From contig CALSFV010000359.1 of assembly GCA_943737045.1 (NCBI GenBank), positions 62,001 through 126,000 on the forward strand: DNA of 64,000 bases, written 5' to 3'. Position 1 is the stretch's first letter; each line of letters opens with the position of its first letter. The notes under the pieces are model-generated. The model worked only from the letters and a program-made list of their open reading frames with translations, was not told where the DNA came from and did not search any database. The translations under genes were made by a program, and so were the position numbers. Below are positions 1 through 37,507 of this stretch, piece by piece. The stretch is from Parapristionchus giblindavisi. Its lineage: Eukaryota > Nematoda > Chromadorea > Rhabditida > Diplogasteridae.

Positions 1-511
1 AAGTGCAGACATCTTATCCACTACACTACACACTCTTGTTGTGGATGTTGATAGAAGAGTTCACCAACCTATCTGGAAAGATGGTGTAGGAAAACACGAA
101 TTTCTCATTTAAGAAAAAACTTCAAATGCTCATAACTTTCGAAGACAACCACATGCAAAAACGTTCAGCATACCATTGAATTCCTCTCGTCGAGATGAGT
201 TTTGGCTTCTATATTTTTAAGAAAAATAATCAATAAAATCGATTTACAAAAATACTAATTAAAATATCGACCTGGCAATGATGCAGGCGCATTCTCCTTA
301 ACATTCCGAGGAATTCTTCTGCTGACGATTTGATACCAAATCTTCATCCTGAAGAGCTACAGAGCTCCAAAGTTGGCAATTCTCGGAGTCCAAAAAGTTT
401 GACGACGTCTGTCGACGTTGAAAATGAAGATATGCGAAAAAGCTCGACGGTACCTTGTTAGGGACCATATAGACTATCGAAAATTGTAATAATATGTAGG
501 GGTCAAAAAAC

Positions 512-859
512 GTGCCAACCACCCCCGATTTTACTCGATTCTTCAGTGGCATGCGTGTTATGCGCTGTTACAGCCATACCTGGGATACTGTGCCCTGTAG
601 CGCAATTAGAAACACCCAATTGGGCCTAGAGTCCTTAGAGAAGCGCAGAGAGCACATAGATCTGAGGACAGCCATGAACCTACTTAGAGGAAAATATAAA
701 ATCTCCAATAAAAAATCCCACTATTTTCGCCCTTATACCACACGAAACAGACTCAACTTTAACAACCCCGGATCTAGATTTAATTATAGACATTACAGCT
801 TCTTTCCTAGAGCGGCAAGACTTTTGGTACAACCTGGCAATCAAATAGAGTTTCCCTAA
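512..859 (+). pseudogene. Fragment of a non-LTR retrotransposon reverse transcriptase, C-terminal end
   Basis: A short open frame of 115 codons ends in TAA at about 859. From about 600 it carries a pattern typical of the C-terminal tail of Jockey/CR1-type reverse transcriptases: LGLESLEKRREHIDL, then a conserved TTRNRLNF...RFNYRHYSFFPRAARL segment. No catalytic RT motif is present, so this is only the 3' end of an element, probably 5'-truncated. It differs from the tail of the retrotransposon at 12427-15162, so it belongs to another family. This is inference from motif shape only. The surrounding bases 1-511 and 860-1020 show no gene I can support. Confidence 0.5.
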
Positions 860-1019
860 CCAATTATGTTTAGTCTCTCTCATTCCAAAGATTCGTCCAT
901 TATTCTACTCTTTAACCTGTGAGCAATTCATTATCGTCAGCATCATCATTTTCGTTTATCGATTCATTTCGTTCTTTTTCTTCTATCACACGTTTCACTG
1001 TTTATTCATGAATACGTAT

Positions 1020-1970
1020 AAATATTATATTATATTGATAAATGAATATATGACAATGTACAAGGATGTGATTGCAAGCACATCAAATACAAATGCAAAC
1101 TTTGAGATAATATTAATATACTCTCATTTATAGGGTTGATCATCATTAATTTATATAATTTATATATCTTTTTCTGTACCGTGTTTCTTGCATAAACTAT
1201 TATTATAATAATTTTATGCGTTTTACAAGAATGTATTAATGATTGTGCTTCATGGTGTTTCGGCCGCTACGTCTCTGGTGTTGAAATCCTTGCATGATCA
1301 CGAATACAAGAATAATCATGCATGATTCGACATTCCATGCATGATCATGCCATTAATTACACGAATTTTACTTGGATCTTGCAAGGATTCAAACACCTGA
1401 GGTCTAGACATACATTATTAGTGATGCTATTGGTTGTCGCTGGTATGCCCATTGCGCACCCGGTGATTCCGCGCAATATCACCTCAACTTATTTCATGAA
1501 ACTATTCGGGATACCAATTCTTCATGGAAATGTCCGAATCATGGATTTAACTTCTTATTCGCTACACTCAAAATACGTCATAACCTCAGTTAGGAATCGG
1601 CTTATGCAACTTGCTAATCATCGAGATCGTGGTGCGAACCCAGTCTAACAAGACTATTACAAAAATACAAATTTGTGGATACACTAATTGCCGCGATCAA
1701 TCAGTTTGAGATGTTAAAAAATAGCGAATCAAACAAAGAGATCATCGGATTAGGCCACGCCCCTTCCCACTCATCGTCCTCATTGTACTAGGCCACGCCC
1801 CCTTTCCACATACCGTAATCATCGGCTTATGCCACGCCCCTTTCCACATATCGTAATCATCGGCTTAGGTCATTCCCCCTTCTCACACATACCGTACTCA
1901 TTGTAACAGGCCACGTCCCTTCCAAATACCGTACTCATTGAACAAGGCCACGCCCCCTTCCCACACTCAC
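1020..1970. other. Intron remnant of VPS8 copy A' including a GGCCACGCC minisatellite
   Basis: This stretch has no gene. It is homologous to the intron left of the matching exon in copy A (about 7930-8436) and copy C (about 42270-43203). From about 1745 a degenerate tandem repeat of roughly 35-40 bp (core TAGGCCACGCCCC, then TTCC, ACATACCGTA) is present in about six copies, against two in copy A and about seven in copy C. The exon expected further left in the array order (EMHNRLLHTVERVL) is absent here. Homology to the VPS8 unit stops near base 1020, so the unit is broken at that point. Confidence 0.6.
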
Positions 1971-3259
1971 CATCCTCATTGCCTCCTCTCCTCGTCGCTT
2001 CGACAATCTTATGGAAGAGCGTGAGCAGCCATCCCATCTCCGTCGTCTCTGAGGGATGAGAACGAGCGAATCGAAGAATCTCATCCGTGTACGATACTGG
2101 AAAGGGAGGATTACGGTAATTATCACGAAGCATACTGTATCAGACTACTGTTGCAGTGTATGATTACGGTATTCAATCATTCAACAATACTGTACTATCA
2201 CGTAGCAATGAGAGATAAAAACAGAGTAATTTTATTCCTAGCCCAAGTTCTCCAATTGGCATTCGTAGATCATTGAGGTAGAATCACGATTCCTTAACTG
2301 TACTGTCCAAGCACAGTCCAAGTTGAAGTAATCCCTATTTTATTTCTTTATTGCATCAAACACAGATTCATTGAAAGGAAGGGGGGTTCTATTGTAAAAG
2401 GTAAGGTAAAAGGTAAAGGTTAATCCCGTAATTCAAGGCACATAGAGTTCTGAAGGGAGATCACACTGCTAGGCCGCTGATAATTCAAGTGGCCAATTCA
2501 GGTTGGAGGGCCAAATCTCTTCATCGAACCTACTCTACCGCGTGATTTAGTCGCTGCCAATTCCTCTTTTCATAGTAAATAAATAAATAAATAAATAGTA
2601 ATATTCAAATCTCTCACACAATGCCGCATCATCCGCCCTCTCAATGGCCGTGTCCAATTGCTCGATGAGCAGAGCGAACGCCTTCGTGAGCAGACCTCGT
2701 GCCTGTAATGTGTGTGTGCATCGTCGGCGGCGACTTTTCCCAAATCACACCACTACACCACACCACTACACTATACCTCCATGAGCAGCACACACGACGC
2801 GGTTCGACCGTCCGCAGCTGCTGCATTCAGGCAGACGTCCGTGCGGGAGCCGAGCGGTAGCCAGTACTGTAGCAGGGACTGAAATATCGATTGGTTGGAT
2901 GGATCAATGGAGATTGTATTCATACATTTTCGCCCCACCCACAATCTATTGTTCTGGCGAAATATAAACTGACACGAAATTAGTCCAAAACTGACCCGAT
3001 CTATTATACTTCTCATGTAGACGGAACTGACCCGACATGGGGGTGATTCTTACTAATCTTGATCTCCCACATATTCCTAGATACGTTTCGAGTCTCGAGT
3101 TCGAGTTCGAGAAAGTTTAAAGATCAAAGATCAAAGATCAACAATGACCCCTACCGTAATCGGAATGCCTCCACGATCATCTCTCCATTCCTCTCTCTGA
3201 TCCTCTTCCTCGTATCCGGTATCGTCCTTCTTCGAAGCTCGATTAGATACTCCTACAAC

Positions 3260-3461
<202 letters not shown>

Positions 3462-3465
3462 TTTT

Positions 3466-3740
3466 TATGAGGTTGTAATGGAAAGCATACGCGGGTACAA
3501 AATACAGCAAGTACAAAATGTTCGAGTGCAAGAAAGTATTCTAATGAATTATTTTCCGGATTCTACTTCATGGCAAGCGCAGATATTTAAAGACCATCAA
3601 GACATACGCGAACGATGAACCGATGAATAGAAGATAGAATTGAACCTCAGTGATCTATGGAGGATTCCTGCTATGACTCTCCCCCCCATGTAATAAAGAT
3701 TGTAATATTGCAATATGTGGTTGCAATGGAAAGCATACGC
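3466..3740. repeat. Type-2-specific intron insertion bounded by a direct repeat
   Basis: About 250 bp lie between two copies of a near-identical motif, AATGGAAAGCATACGCGGG (about 3476 and about 3726). The block is present in B (about 33256-33530) and D (about 62010-62285) but absent at the matching place in A (about 10935) and C (about 45810). It is a diagnostic marker separating type-2 from type-1 units. Right after it, CATACGCGG and a Cys/Gly-free inverted sequence (TTTTGTCGCTAGCGG against CCAGCGACAAAAGATTG) resemble MITE ends. Confidence 0.6.
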
Positions 3741-4863
3741 GGGCGGCATTTTTGTCGCTAGCGGTAAGACCCAAACTGTTTGGCGCCCTAGCCACCCGGC
3801 TTTAATTTCCAGCGACAAAAGATTGCTCCGCGTATAATGGAAGGTATACGCAGTACGTACCACAGTAGAGCAAATCAAAAGTAGACAGATGTGTGCCAGA
3901 ACTAGGATAATTGCGGAACATATAATGGTATTAAATAGGACAACGTTTTGTGCAAATAATTCACCTGTAGATGTTCCACGACCAGCGACGCCGTCGACGT
4001 TGAGCACAGCGAGGAAAGAGCCTGAATCAGGGAAATTGTTTAAAAAATATAAATAAAAAACACATTTTGGATATACGCAACAAAAGTAGCAAGGTGGGCT
4101 CAGAGATAAAGGGAAGAAACCCGTTGATATCTCGTTTCTAAACCCTTTCATTTCCTTTAGTTCAGACTTCTTAGCAATATATGACATCTACCGAAATTAT
4201 AATACTAATTATAATTCAAAGGTTCCGTAGTTATGCGAGAAGAGCACATATATCACATAAATCAATCGATTATCGATTAACTTTCCCAAAGTGGGCGGAG
4301 TCTACAACAAACCTCGACGTTTTCCTTGAGAAACTCTGTGATACTCTTACGCTCCTCTCTCGTCAATTCCGATTGCACGAGACGTGTGGACACGTCGAAG
4401 AAGGCATCCTGAGTGGAAAAGGAGGGTTACGGTAGTTCAAGACTACGGTAGATCAAGATTACGGTAGTTTAAGATTACGGTAGTTCAAGGTTACGGTAGA
4501 TCCATATCGATTGACACCTACCGTAGACACAGGCGGTGCTAGATAGCACTTGAGCAGATCGATGAATCGACGTTGCAATCGATAAATGTGCGAACAAATT
4601 GTTACCCTGAAGATTCGAAAAATCGATAATCGGTCAATCAATCAATAATCCACCCATACCGTAGTGGTTTCGCGCTCAATCTCAGCACACGCTCCATGTC
4701 GATGCCGGCCACGTAGCGCATTACCTGAGATGGATCAAATTTAATCAATAAATCAATTTTAAATTAACCAAAAAACAATAAAATGTCTAGGATACCGTAC
4801 CCCAACTACCGACTGCTTTTCAGATGGAGTGAGCGCGGGCATCCGCAGAAGGTGCTCGATCGC

Positions 4864-5632
4864 CTAAACTTGGTATTACTGATTACTCTGAGGATGAAAT
4901 CTCAAACCCCTTATATAAAGAAACCCATGAACGGTTGTCGGCAAACGAGGGTCATTATCATTATCGATTTGTTATCTATCGATACGATTAATGAGATAAT
5001 ACTCAATCTCTCCTTTTCGGCTGTTGGAGAAGAAAATGTTAGATGAGGTTGGCGAGTTTCAATCTACATTTAGGTATTGACTTCCGTAGTATTGTGAGAA
5101 ACAGTCCATCATATCAAGTATAACTTCTACGAAACGTGAATCAAGCAGGATTTGTCACTTTCACATTTGCCACTTTGATGATTTTCAGATAAGACCCATT
5201 TCCTCAATTTTGCTAAATGCCCGCCCAAGGAAAGCAAAATATAACGATTTTTCTGATTTAGAAATAGTTATTTATCCATATGGAAAAAAAACTGTGATTG
5301 TGCCGAAAACGTGTGAACAAAGTATTCCTTGTGGTGAATCAATTAACAAATACGAATATATAGTAATTATAATAATTTATCACAGTCGATATGAGCAAAC
5401 TATAAATATAATATGTACGAATCTGATATATAAATCTGAGAAAAAACAATCAATAAAAAGTAGGCTCTAAGTATGGAATCAACCGATATGAGAATTAAAT
5501 AGATATCTGAACAATCTAGACTATATTATAAATATTGATTATGCATGGTAGAAAATGGAACACATATTGATATTGGAGATTCTTAACTTACAAATGTACA
5601 GTACCCTATGGCACCGATCAATCAATCAATAT
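4864..5632. other. Spacer between VPS8 copies A' and A with a coding-like plus-strand segment
   Basis: This inter-copy spacer recurs at about 30270-31025, 38935-40457 (interrupted) and 59020-59779. It contains a plus-strand segment that looks coding: an acidic stretch ending before a GTATTTA-type donor (in the 30.4-kb copy it reads FRVLEKKMLDEDDEFQSIFR) and, after a TTTTCAG acceptor near 5189, an open stretch including GKKTVIVPKTCEQSIPCGES (5210-5470). Other spacer copies have indels that break this frame. I do not recognise the protein. It could be the remnant of a small convergent gene or of a mobile element. No other gene is seen here. Confidence 0.35.
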
Positions 5633-29347
<23,715 letters not shown>

Positions 29348-29386
29348 CTGTAATCAAGGAGGACTAGATAAATCGATGATCCAATC

Positions 29387-29494
<108 letters not shown>

Positions 29495-29530
29495 CGTTAA
29501 ATGAGAACGCTCAATGTTCTCAGTCTGTAA

Positions 29531-31025
29531 TTATATTATATATTTATCGACATGCTCAGCATGAAATAATACATGTGGGTATAGCAATAATAATAATAAA
29601 TAAATTACAGAAACTCTCGGCAGGGATTGATGTTGAAGAGGGTACGATGGGCACAAATTAGGGCAAACTAGATCAATGGATAATCCAATCAATAATATCA
29701 AAATCGATCGATCCATCACCTAGTGCATACGCTACAAATAAACCGATACTACTCAATAATATAAATAAATTTCTACCTGTCTCTCCTATTAGTATATCAG
29801 AGGACAAATACAAAATCGCGCCCTTTTTAAATATCTTGTTGCGCGAATATGCAGGGGGGGGGCACATCTCAATATCGCGATGAGCAATACTTTGCCAAAT
29901 TTGTAATAAATCAATCAATAAATTTTAATCTCTATCGATCCATAATCGGTAAAAAAAAACGCTGAAAGAGCAGGGGCATAGGTACAGTATGCAACACATC
30001 CAGAATAAGAAATTATTACTTATAAATTCAAATAACAAACTGCCTTCAAAAAATAATTCAAAAAAAAAATTTCAAGGTAGTGAAAGATAACGCTAGAGAA
30101 ACAGTGTAACAATAGTGGTTGGCATAGGATGTACACTATTAATATTTATTAAAATTTCTAGTTTTATTAATCATATATTTGTGCGTATTAAATTTATTAA
30201 CTTAATGATCAAATGTCCATGACATTGAATAGACAAAGATCATATTTTAATGGAGTGTAGTTTTAATTTAAATTAACTTTTCATTAATCAAAAAAGATGT
30301 TACCATACCAGGCTATCACATATAATGGAGAATAATCCTGAAGATGAAGATGATTATCGATTAGATTACTGAGATGGGAGTACTTCAACATCTTCTCGTT
30401 TCGAGTGTTGGAGAAGAAAATGTTAGATGAGGATGATGAGTTTCAATCTATTTTTAGGTATTTACACATCGACAGAATTGTGAGATATAGTCCATCATAT
30501 CAAATATAATTTCTACGAAACGTGAATCAAGCAGGATTTTTTTTCACTTTCACATGTGCCACTTGATGATTTTCAAATAAGACCCATTTCCTCAATTTTG
30601 CTGAATGCCCGCCCAAGGAAAGCAAAAAATAACGATTTTTTCTAAATATTAATTTAGAAATAGTTATTTATCCATATGAAAAAAACTGTGATTGTGCCGA
30701 AAACGTGTGAACAAAGTATTCCTTGTGGTGAATCAATTAACAAATACGAATATATAGTATTATAATAATTTATCACAGTCGATATGAGCAAATTATAAAT
30801 ATAATATGTACGAATCTGATATATAAATCTGAGAAAAATCAATCAATAAAAAGTAGGCTCTAAGTATGGAATCAACCGATATGAGAATTAAATAGATCTC
30901 TGAACAATCTAAGCTATATTATAAATATTGATTATACATGTTAGAAAATAGAACACATATTGATATTGGAGATTCTTAACTTACAAATGTACAGTACCCC
31001 ATGGCACCGACCAATCAATCGATAT
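29531..31025. other. Spacer between copies A and B
   Basis: No N-terminal VPS8 exon was found here on the minus strand. The left part holds microsatellite and AT-rich DNA. From about 30270 it matches the spacer at 5.0 kb, with the acidic coding-like segment FRVLEKKMLDEDDEFQSIFR on the plus strand (about 30397-30457), followed by a frame broken by indels. It is nearly identical to 58285-59700. Confidence 0.5.
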
Positions 31026-31934
31026 CTACAAACTCCCGGCAGGACCCAGATATGGCTCGTCGTCCCACAGTTCGAAGATGTTGCGTCGTTTGTGCGGTCG
31101 ACGATCGTCACGACCAAACAGTACACGACGGCTTACGGTAGACGACGACTTTTCCCAATCACTGCCCATATCTACCGTATCCAGATAGCGATCAGCACCA
31201 TCAGCGAAATCGCACACTGGACACACTTTCTTCCCGGTGGACCAACAATCTTGATGCTGCATGTGACCACAACTATAAAGAAAATCAATCAATACGTGAT
31301 CATAGATCGATCATAAAATCTATAAATCGCAGTCTTTTTTCTGGATACAGTTTAAGAATAACGCTACGAATAAACACAAAATCAATCAATAAATAATCTA
31401 GACTATCAATCAATACCATGAAGTATAGTGGGTAAAAATCAATACTTGTATAGGTAGCTGGCCTTCGTGATGGGACCCGCACATGATACGCACTCGGGAG
31501 CAACGATATGTGAATGACGACGAGTCGAGAGATTCTGAGATGGTTTAAGTCAGTCATACTGTCAATCGATTAATCAATAAATCAATCAATCAATCAATTT
31601 TATCAGATCAGGTAGTAAATGCTCAGTCATACTGTAGGATACTGAGTAAATGCTCAGTCATACTGTAGGATACTGTAATTGGAAAGAAAGTGATCTATCT
31701 TAACGCCCGTGGGAATGGACCACATACAGTCATAGTCATTTTTGAACTCGACAGCAGCAAGAACTCGGACCACCGAGGTGAGATTACTCCCAAATCATAG
31801 CATACGCGAAACTCGAAATCCACAGGTGCAAATAAGGGAAAGAGAGCAAGACATTCGCAAGAAAGCTCGTCTCTGCGCGCCAATCACCAACATGGCTTGA
31901 TGCTGTTAGAACGATAACATAACGCCAATGCATA

Positions 31935-32490
31935 CCGTACCCCTCACACTCATTGTCAAACACACGTACCGTACCCTCACATTCCAACACTCCTACCGTA
32001 CCCCTCACAATCAAACACTCCTACCGTATCCTACACACTCAAACACTCCTACCGTACCCCTCACACTCCAACACTCCTACCGTATCCTACACACTCAAAC
32101 ACTCCTACCGTACCCCTCACACTCAAACACTCCTACCGTATCCTACACACTCAAACACTCCTACCGTATCCTACACACTCAAACACTCCTACCGTACCCC
32201 TCACACTCAAACACTCCTACCGTATCCTACACACTCAAACACTCCTACCGTATCCTACACACTCAAACACTCCTACCGTACCCCTCACACTCAAACACTC
32301 CTACCGTATCCTACACACTCAAACACTCCTACCGTACCCCTCACACTCCAACACTCCTACCGTACCCCTCACACTCAAACACTCCTACCGTATCCTACAC
32401 ACTCAAACACTCCTACCGTACCCCTCACACTCAAACACTCCTACCGTACCCCTCACACTCAAACACTCCTACCGTACCCCCTCACACTCA
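31935..32490. repeat. CTCCTACCGTAYCC minisatellite, copy B
   Basis: About 18 units occupy the same intron as the 6490-7300 array. The unit order is the same as in copy D (60689-61244), including the closing CCCCCTCACACTCACC, which supports a very recent B/D duplication. Confidence 0.93.
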
Positions 32491-33174
32491 CCACAAGTTG
32501 CTGCAACGCCTCCGCTTCTTCCGCATGTTGTACTCTTGCAAACGCATGGAGCACACGGGATTCGTGATCACACGAGGAGATAATCGATGAGAGCAGAGAG
32601 GAGTACTCACTGTAACGGAATTGAGGTAGATCAATGAATATTGATTGACTCTAGCTTAGGGAAGGATAATATATGAAGATAGGAGAAAGTTCGGCGGTGT
32701 ATCAACTTGATCACTTGATATTAACTTGAGGTAGATCAATGAATATTGGGAACTTCTCTGGTTTTTATGACCCAGGTTATTGCGAAATTAGAAATACACA
32801 CGGTATTTTTCCGTGATTGACCGCGCAGAAGAGCATAATAAACATACATGGGCGTGGTACCTGGAGCTTGATTTTCATATTTCATCTTTCCATAAACTAT
32901 ATCAGAAAAACTATTCATATCTATGAAATATGCATTCCTTGCAACATGAATCCACCAAGTGCGCTCATCCATCACTCAAAGACAGAGCGAGAGCAGGCAC
33001 AGTAAATATACCTGTAGGTTCCCGAGGCGAACACGGGATACTGTAGCAGGGATTCCATGATATCGATCGCCCTCTCCGTTCCGCCCTCCAGTACCCGCTC
33101 CTCTCCTCTCTCTGATCCTCTTCCTCGTATCCGGTATCGTCCTTCTTCGAAGCTCGATTAGATACTCCTATAAC

Positions 33175-33253
<79 letters not shown>

Positions 33254-36200
33254 TTTTTATGAGGTTGTAATGGAAAGCATACGCGGGTACAAAATACAGC
33301 AAGTACAAAATGTTCGAGTGCAAGAAAGTATTCTAATGAATTATTTTCCGGATTCTACTTCATGGCAAGCGCAGATATTTAAAGACCATCAAGACATACG
33401 CGAACGATGAACCGATGAATAGAAGATAGAATTGAACCTCAGTGATCTATGGAGGATTCCTGCTATGACTCCCCCCCCCCATGTAATAAAGATTGTAATA
33501 TTGCAATATGTGGTTGCAATGGAAAGCATACGCGGGCGGCATTTTTGTCGCTAGCGGTAAGACCCAAACTGTTTGGCGCCCTAGCCACCCGGCTTTAATT
33601 TCCAGCGACAAAAGATTGCTCCGCGTATAATGGAAGGTATACGCAGTACGTACCACAATAGAGCAAATCAAAAGTAGACAGATGTGTGCCAGAACTAGGA
33701 TAATTGCGGAACATATAATGGTATTAAATAGGACAACGTTTTGTGCAAATAATTCACCTGTAGATGTTCCACGACCAGCGACGCCGTCGACGTTGAGCAC
33801 AGCGAGGAAAGAGCCTGAATCAGGGAAATTGTTTAAAAAAAATAAATAAAAAACACATTTTGGATATACGCAACAAAAGTAGCAAGGTGGGCTCAGAGAT
33901 AAAGGGAAGGAACCCGTTGATATCTCGTTTCTAAACCCTTTCATTTCCTTTAGTTCAGACTTCTTAGCAATATATGACATCTACCGAAATTATAATACTA
34001 ATTATAATTCAAAGGTTCCGTAGTTATGAGAGAAGAGCACATATATCACATAAATCAATCGATTATCGATTAACTTTCCCAAAGTGGGCGGAGTCTACAA
34101 CAAACCTCGACGTTTTCCTTGAGAAACTCTGTGATACTCTTACGCTCCTCTCTCGTCAATTCCGATTGCACGAGACGTGTGGACACGTCGAAGAAGGCAT
34201 CCTGAGTGGAAAAGGAGGGTTACGGTAGTTCAAGACTACGGTAGATCAAGATTACGGTAGTTTAAGATTACGGTAGTTCAAGGTTACGGTAGATCCGTAT
34301 CGATTGACACCTACCGTAGACACAGGCGGTGCTAGATAGCACTTGAGCAGATCGATGAAGCGACGTTGCAATCGATAAATGTGCGAACAAATTGTTACCC
34401 TGAAGATTCGAAAAATCGATAATCGGTCAATCAATCAATAATCCACCCATACCGTAGTGGTTTCGCGCTCAATCTCAGCACACGCTCCATGTCGATGCCG
34501 GCCACGTAGCGCATTACCTGAGATCGATCAAATTTAATCAATCAATCAATTTTAAATTAACCAAAATCAATAAAATGACTAGGATACCGTACCTCAACTA
34601 CCGACTGTTCTTCAGATGGAGTGAGTATGGGCATCCGCAGAAGGTGCTCGATCGCCTAAACTAGGTATTACTCATTTATCTGAGGTTGAAAATCCATGAA
34701 CTGTTGCAAACCGTTTGTTTGTAACAAACGCGACGTCACAAGCGTATACGGAGCCGTTTTCCACAAATCCTCCCCCACGGTTTGCCACCATTCATGGATA
34801 CGGCCTCTGATCACAGTGTAGTGTGTGGGCAGAGTAAGTGTGCGGCAATTTTTTTTTTGAAAAAAATCAATAAATCAATAATTCTCACCTGATTGACCGT
34901 CTCGCCCGGTGAGATGATTCGATCAGTCGCCACCAGATTGGCCACAAATCGAAGATACTCTGAGAGGATGGAGGCACTCGAACACTCCAATGAGAGTGTG
35001 CCGACGATCTGAACATGATGAAGATGATTATTGATTGATGATACCAGGATATACCGTAACCATGAATAATATTGATTAAAGGTCCCGAAAAATATAGTTT
35101 AATCATAATGAAATCAAACGTGAGATCAATCGATAGCCTACTGTATCTCACCCCACACTTCATAGATAACTTCAACCAATCAATACAATCTGTCGTATGG
35201 TACCTCAGTTAGTCTCTGCAATCGATTGTCCTCAGACTGGAATAGGGGCGCATCGGCGCACGTGCACACCACGTGAAGAAACTGCAATGGGAGAAGTATA
35301 CGGCGAAAAGCACGTTGCAAACTACGAAGTCTGACCGCATTTTGGAATTTTTTCGTTGTTGTGAAAACACGAGCGCATTTTGCAAATCTGCAACATAGCC
35401 ATTTGACCTATGATAGTTAGCGTTGCGTAACGAAATTTGGTATAAGTAGCTCTATCAAAGGGGGGGGGGGGCTTCTGCACGCTCTACTTTTCAGTCGTTT
35501 AGTGGCAACCATTAGTTCCCTGGTGAAGTGTAACAGCAACGCAGAATCACCAGGTCACTCAAGCAAAATTTTCATACTTACAGGATGCGGCACAATTACG
35601 GAGACAAGATCTTTGATCTCCCCTCTTCACATGAGTTCATCAAATCGGTTTATCTTATAACTTTTTATCAACAAGATTCTATGATTCAAGACACTCCAAT
35701 TTCAGTGTTCCCAATGCCCAGTTAATCTCGTTAAAGAAAGCTTGGCACTAGGTCAGGTCAACGATGAGGGAAAAGCGCTAATGAATAGATAAAGTGTGCA
35801 AATTGTTCTCATCCAGTCGGTTCTCATTCCATAGACCATGGTTATCATCCGACCTGGTATCCATGTTTACCGGAGATTCTCATTATCTCATTGCTTCTCG
35901 TCCTTTTGGCTAGTACCAGAGAACTATCACAGTCATACCTGTTGCAGCAGCAATCGGAGATACGGATAGGAGCGGGTCTCACGACGAGTCGATGATGATG
36001 ATGAAGTTCCTATATCGATTCATTTGAATAGGTTTTACTTTTCTTTACTTATTTATATTATTACTATTTATTACCTATACTTATTATCTTTTACTAATTA
36101 TCCAGACTTGTAGCAACCTATTCTAATCACACTCTCGAAACACAAAATCAGTGGTTTGAAATCACACACCGAGGTAATTTAGCGCTCTCCGCTCTGACCA

Positions 36201-36278
36201 CTCTCTCTCTCGCAGATAAAGAACGCGAGAGTGTGTGGACAGAGCGGAGAGCTCCTAATAAGCTTGGATGTGACTATA

Positions 36279-36463
36279 CATACGTGGGCACCACTGCCGC
36301 TAGAGGCAATACACCCCCGATTTTTGGTACCCGACCCCCCGATTTTCCGAATATATCACTCAACATGACGTATAAATGCTTCATTTTTTGCTTCGGACCC
36401 CCCGATTTTTGCGTCCGACCTCCCGATTTTCATTTCCAGCGGCAATGCCCGCCCACGTATGAC
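36279..36463. mobile_element. MITE with CATACGTGGGC ends in copy B
   Basis: Ends CATACGTGGGC and GCCCACGTATG are inverted. Inner arms are CCACTGCCGCTAGAG and CCAGCGGCAATGCCC. Internal CCCCCCGATTTT motifs repeat. TGACTATA occurs on both sides (36271-36278 and 36464-36471), so an 8-bp duplication and hAT-like origin are likely. Copies A and C lack it. Confidence 0.7.
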
Positions 36464-36573
36464 TGACTATACACCTACCCGCTCCGTCCTTGCCACTCAC
36501 AGCCGTGATGCAGCGGTAGAAAAAAAAACCAAGTGTGTCAATCGATAAATCCTACTATATACCGTATCATAAT

Positions 36574-36733
36574 CATACCTTTTCATACCCTCATATTCGG
36601 CTAATTTTCAGGTTCGACTCACTATATAAAACTCATATCGATGTGAAAGATTACAATTTCAGCCAAAAGTAACGATTTTTCTAAATCGACCGACTACATA
36701 AAAATAACTCGGTAAGGGCTCCGAAAATGTATG
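36574..36733. mobile_element. MITE family M3 copy in copy B
   Basis: The flanks ATCATAAT (36566-36573) and ATCATCAT (36734-36741) match at seven of eight bases. Copies A (about 16983) and C (about 50305) are empty at the matching place. Confidence 0.8.
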
Positions 36734-37507
36734 ATCATCATCCCAACCTGTAAGCGTGTGCCAATCGATAAATACTACTATATACCGTAACTATTATATA
36801 CCGTAATCCCAACCTGAAGGGGAACGGTAGCAGCCTGATCAGTCGCCAGCACTCCTATGGGATAGGCTGCACCCGCCAGACAGTAGTGCAGGTAGAGCAT
36901 GAGCTGGGCGCCCTGTTTGCACTTCGTGATCCGACAGAATGTCGTCGACGCGTCCCGACGCTACTGTATCCAGCATTTCCTGAATCAGGCCATCGATCAA
37001 TAAATACAGTATCTTTGATATTATTGTAATTTTCATCATTGCGTCGAATTTATCCGTACTCCACTGATTATCAGTAATCTATCACGAATTATACTTTAGC
37101 TTATTATCGATTGACTATACTTTTCTTAATTATCGATTAGATGATCCTACCAGAGATTCTCTCTTCTTGCTTAAAGGGAGACTGCCATTCAAAAATTTCT
37201 CCTCAATATCATTTAATCTTATGCTAACTAGACAATTTAAAGTTAAAAAAAAATTTTCTTGAAACTTTTAGATGTTTTTTTTGAAACAACGGTAACAATA
37301 AATCGTTCCGATATGCACAGATCATGATCGCTGGACACAAAATCAATATATCGTTACCGTACCCATCATTCTGCCGAGATGGAGGGATGATCTCACAAGA
37401 ACTATCGAGCCTACATGGTGGAGTATGAATAGTCACGACTTTATTCGCTCCATCCCTCATCTAGCGATGATCGCTTGACGTGAATATATTATTATTATTA
37501 TTATTAC

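Larger units (their letters stand above)
31026..36979 (-). pseudogene. vps8: VPS8 copy B (type 2): pseudogene with exon losses, fusion and frameshift
   Basis: Exons found (transcript order): 36814-36979, about 36479-36520, 35939-36009, 35204-35281, 34889-35008, 34593-34655, 34453-34517, 34315-34399, 34106-34201, 33758-33814, fused 33012-33167, 32492-32609, 31446-31534, 31026-31272. Exons 1-16 and 28-31 are gone. Exon 17 has a one-base insertion after HEVQ and a 9-bp loss. The acceptor of exon 18 is replaced by a T run. Exon 19 lacks 12 bp (in frame). Exons 27 and 32 are joined by a deletion at about 33104. In the joined frame the next exon begins TGA, so a product would stop before the RING domain. 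Confidence 0.9.

Noticed and set aside
37224..37460. 78-codon minus-strand frame near copy B
   Set aside because: No domain or family pattern. A partial repeat of the 37508 exon edge lies within it, so it is more likely rearranged intron DNA.
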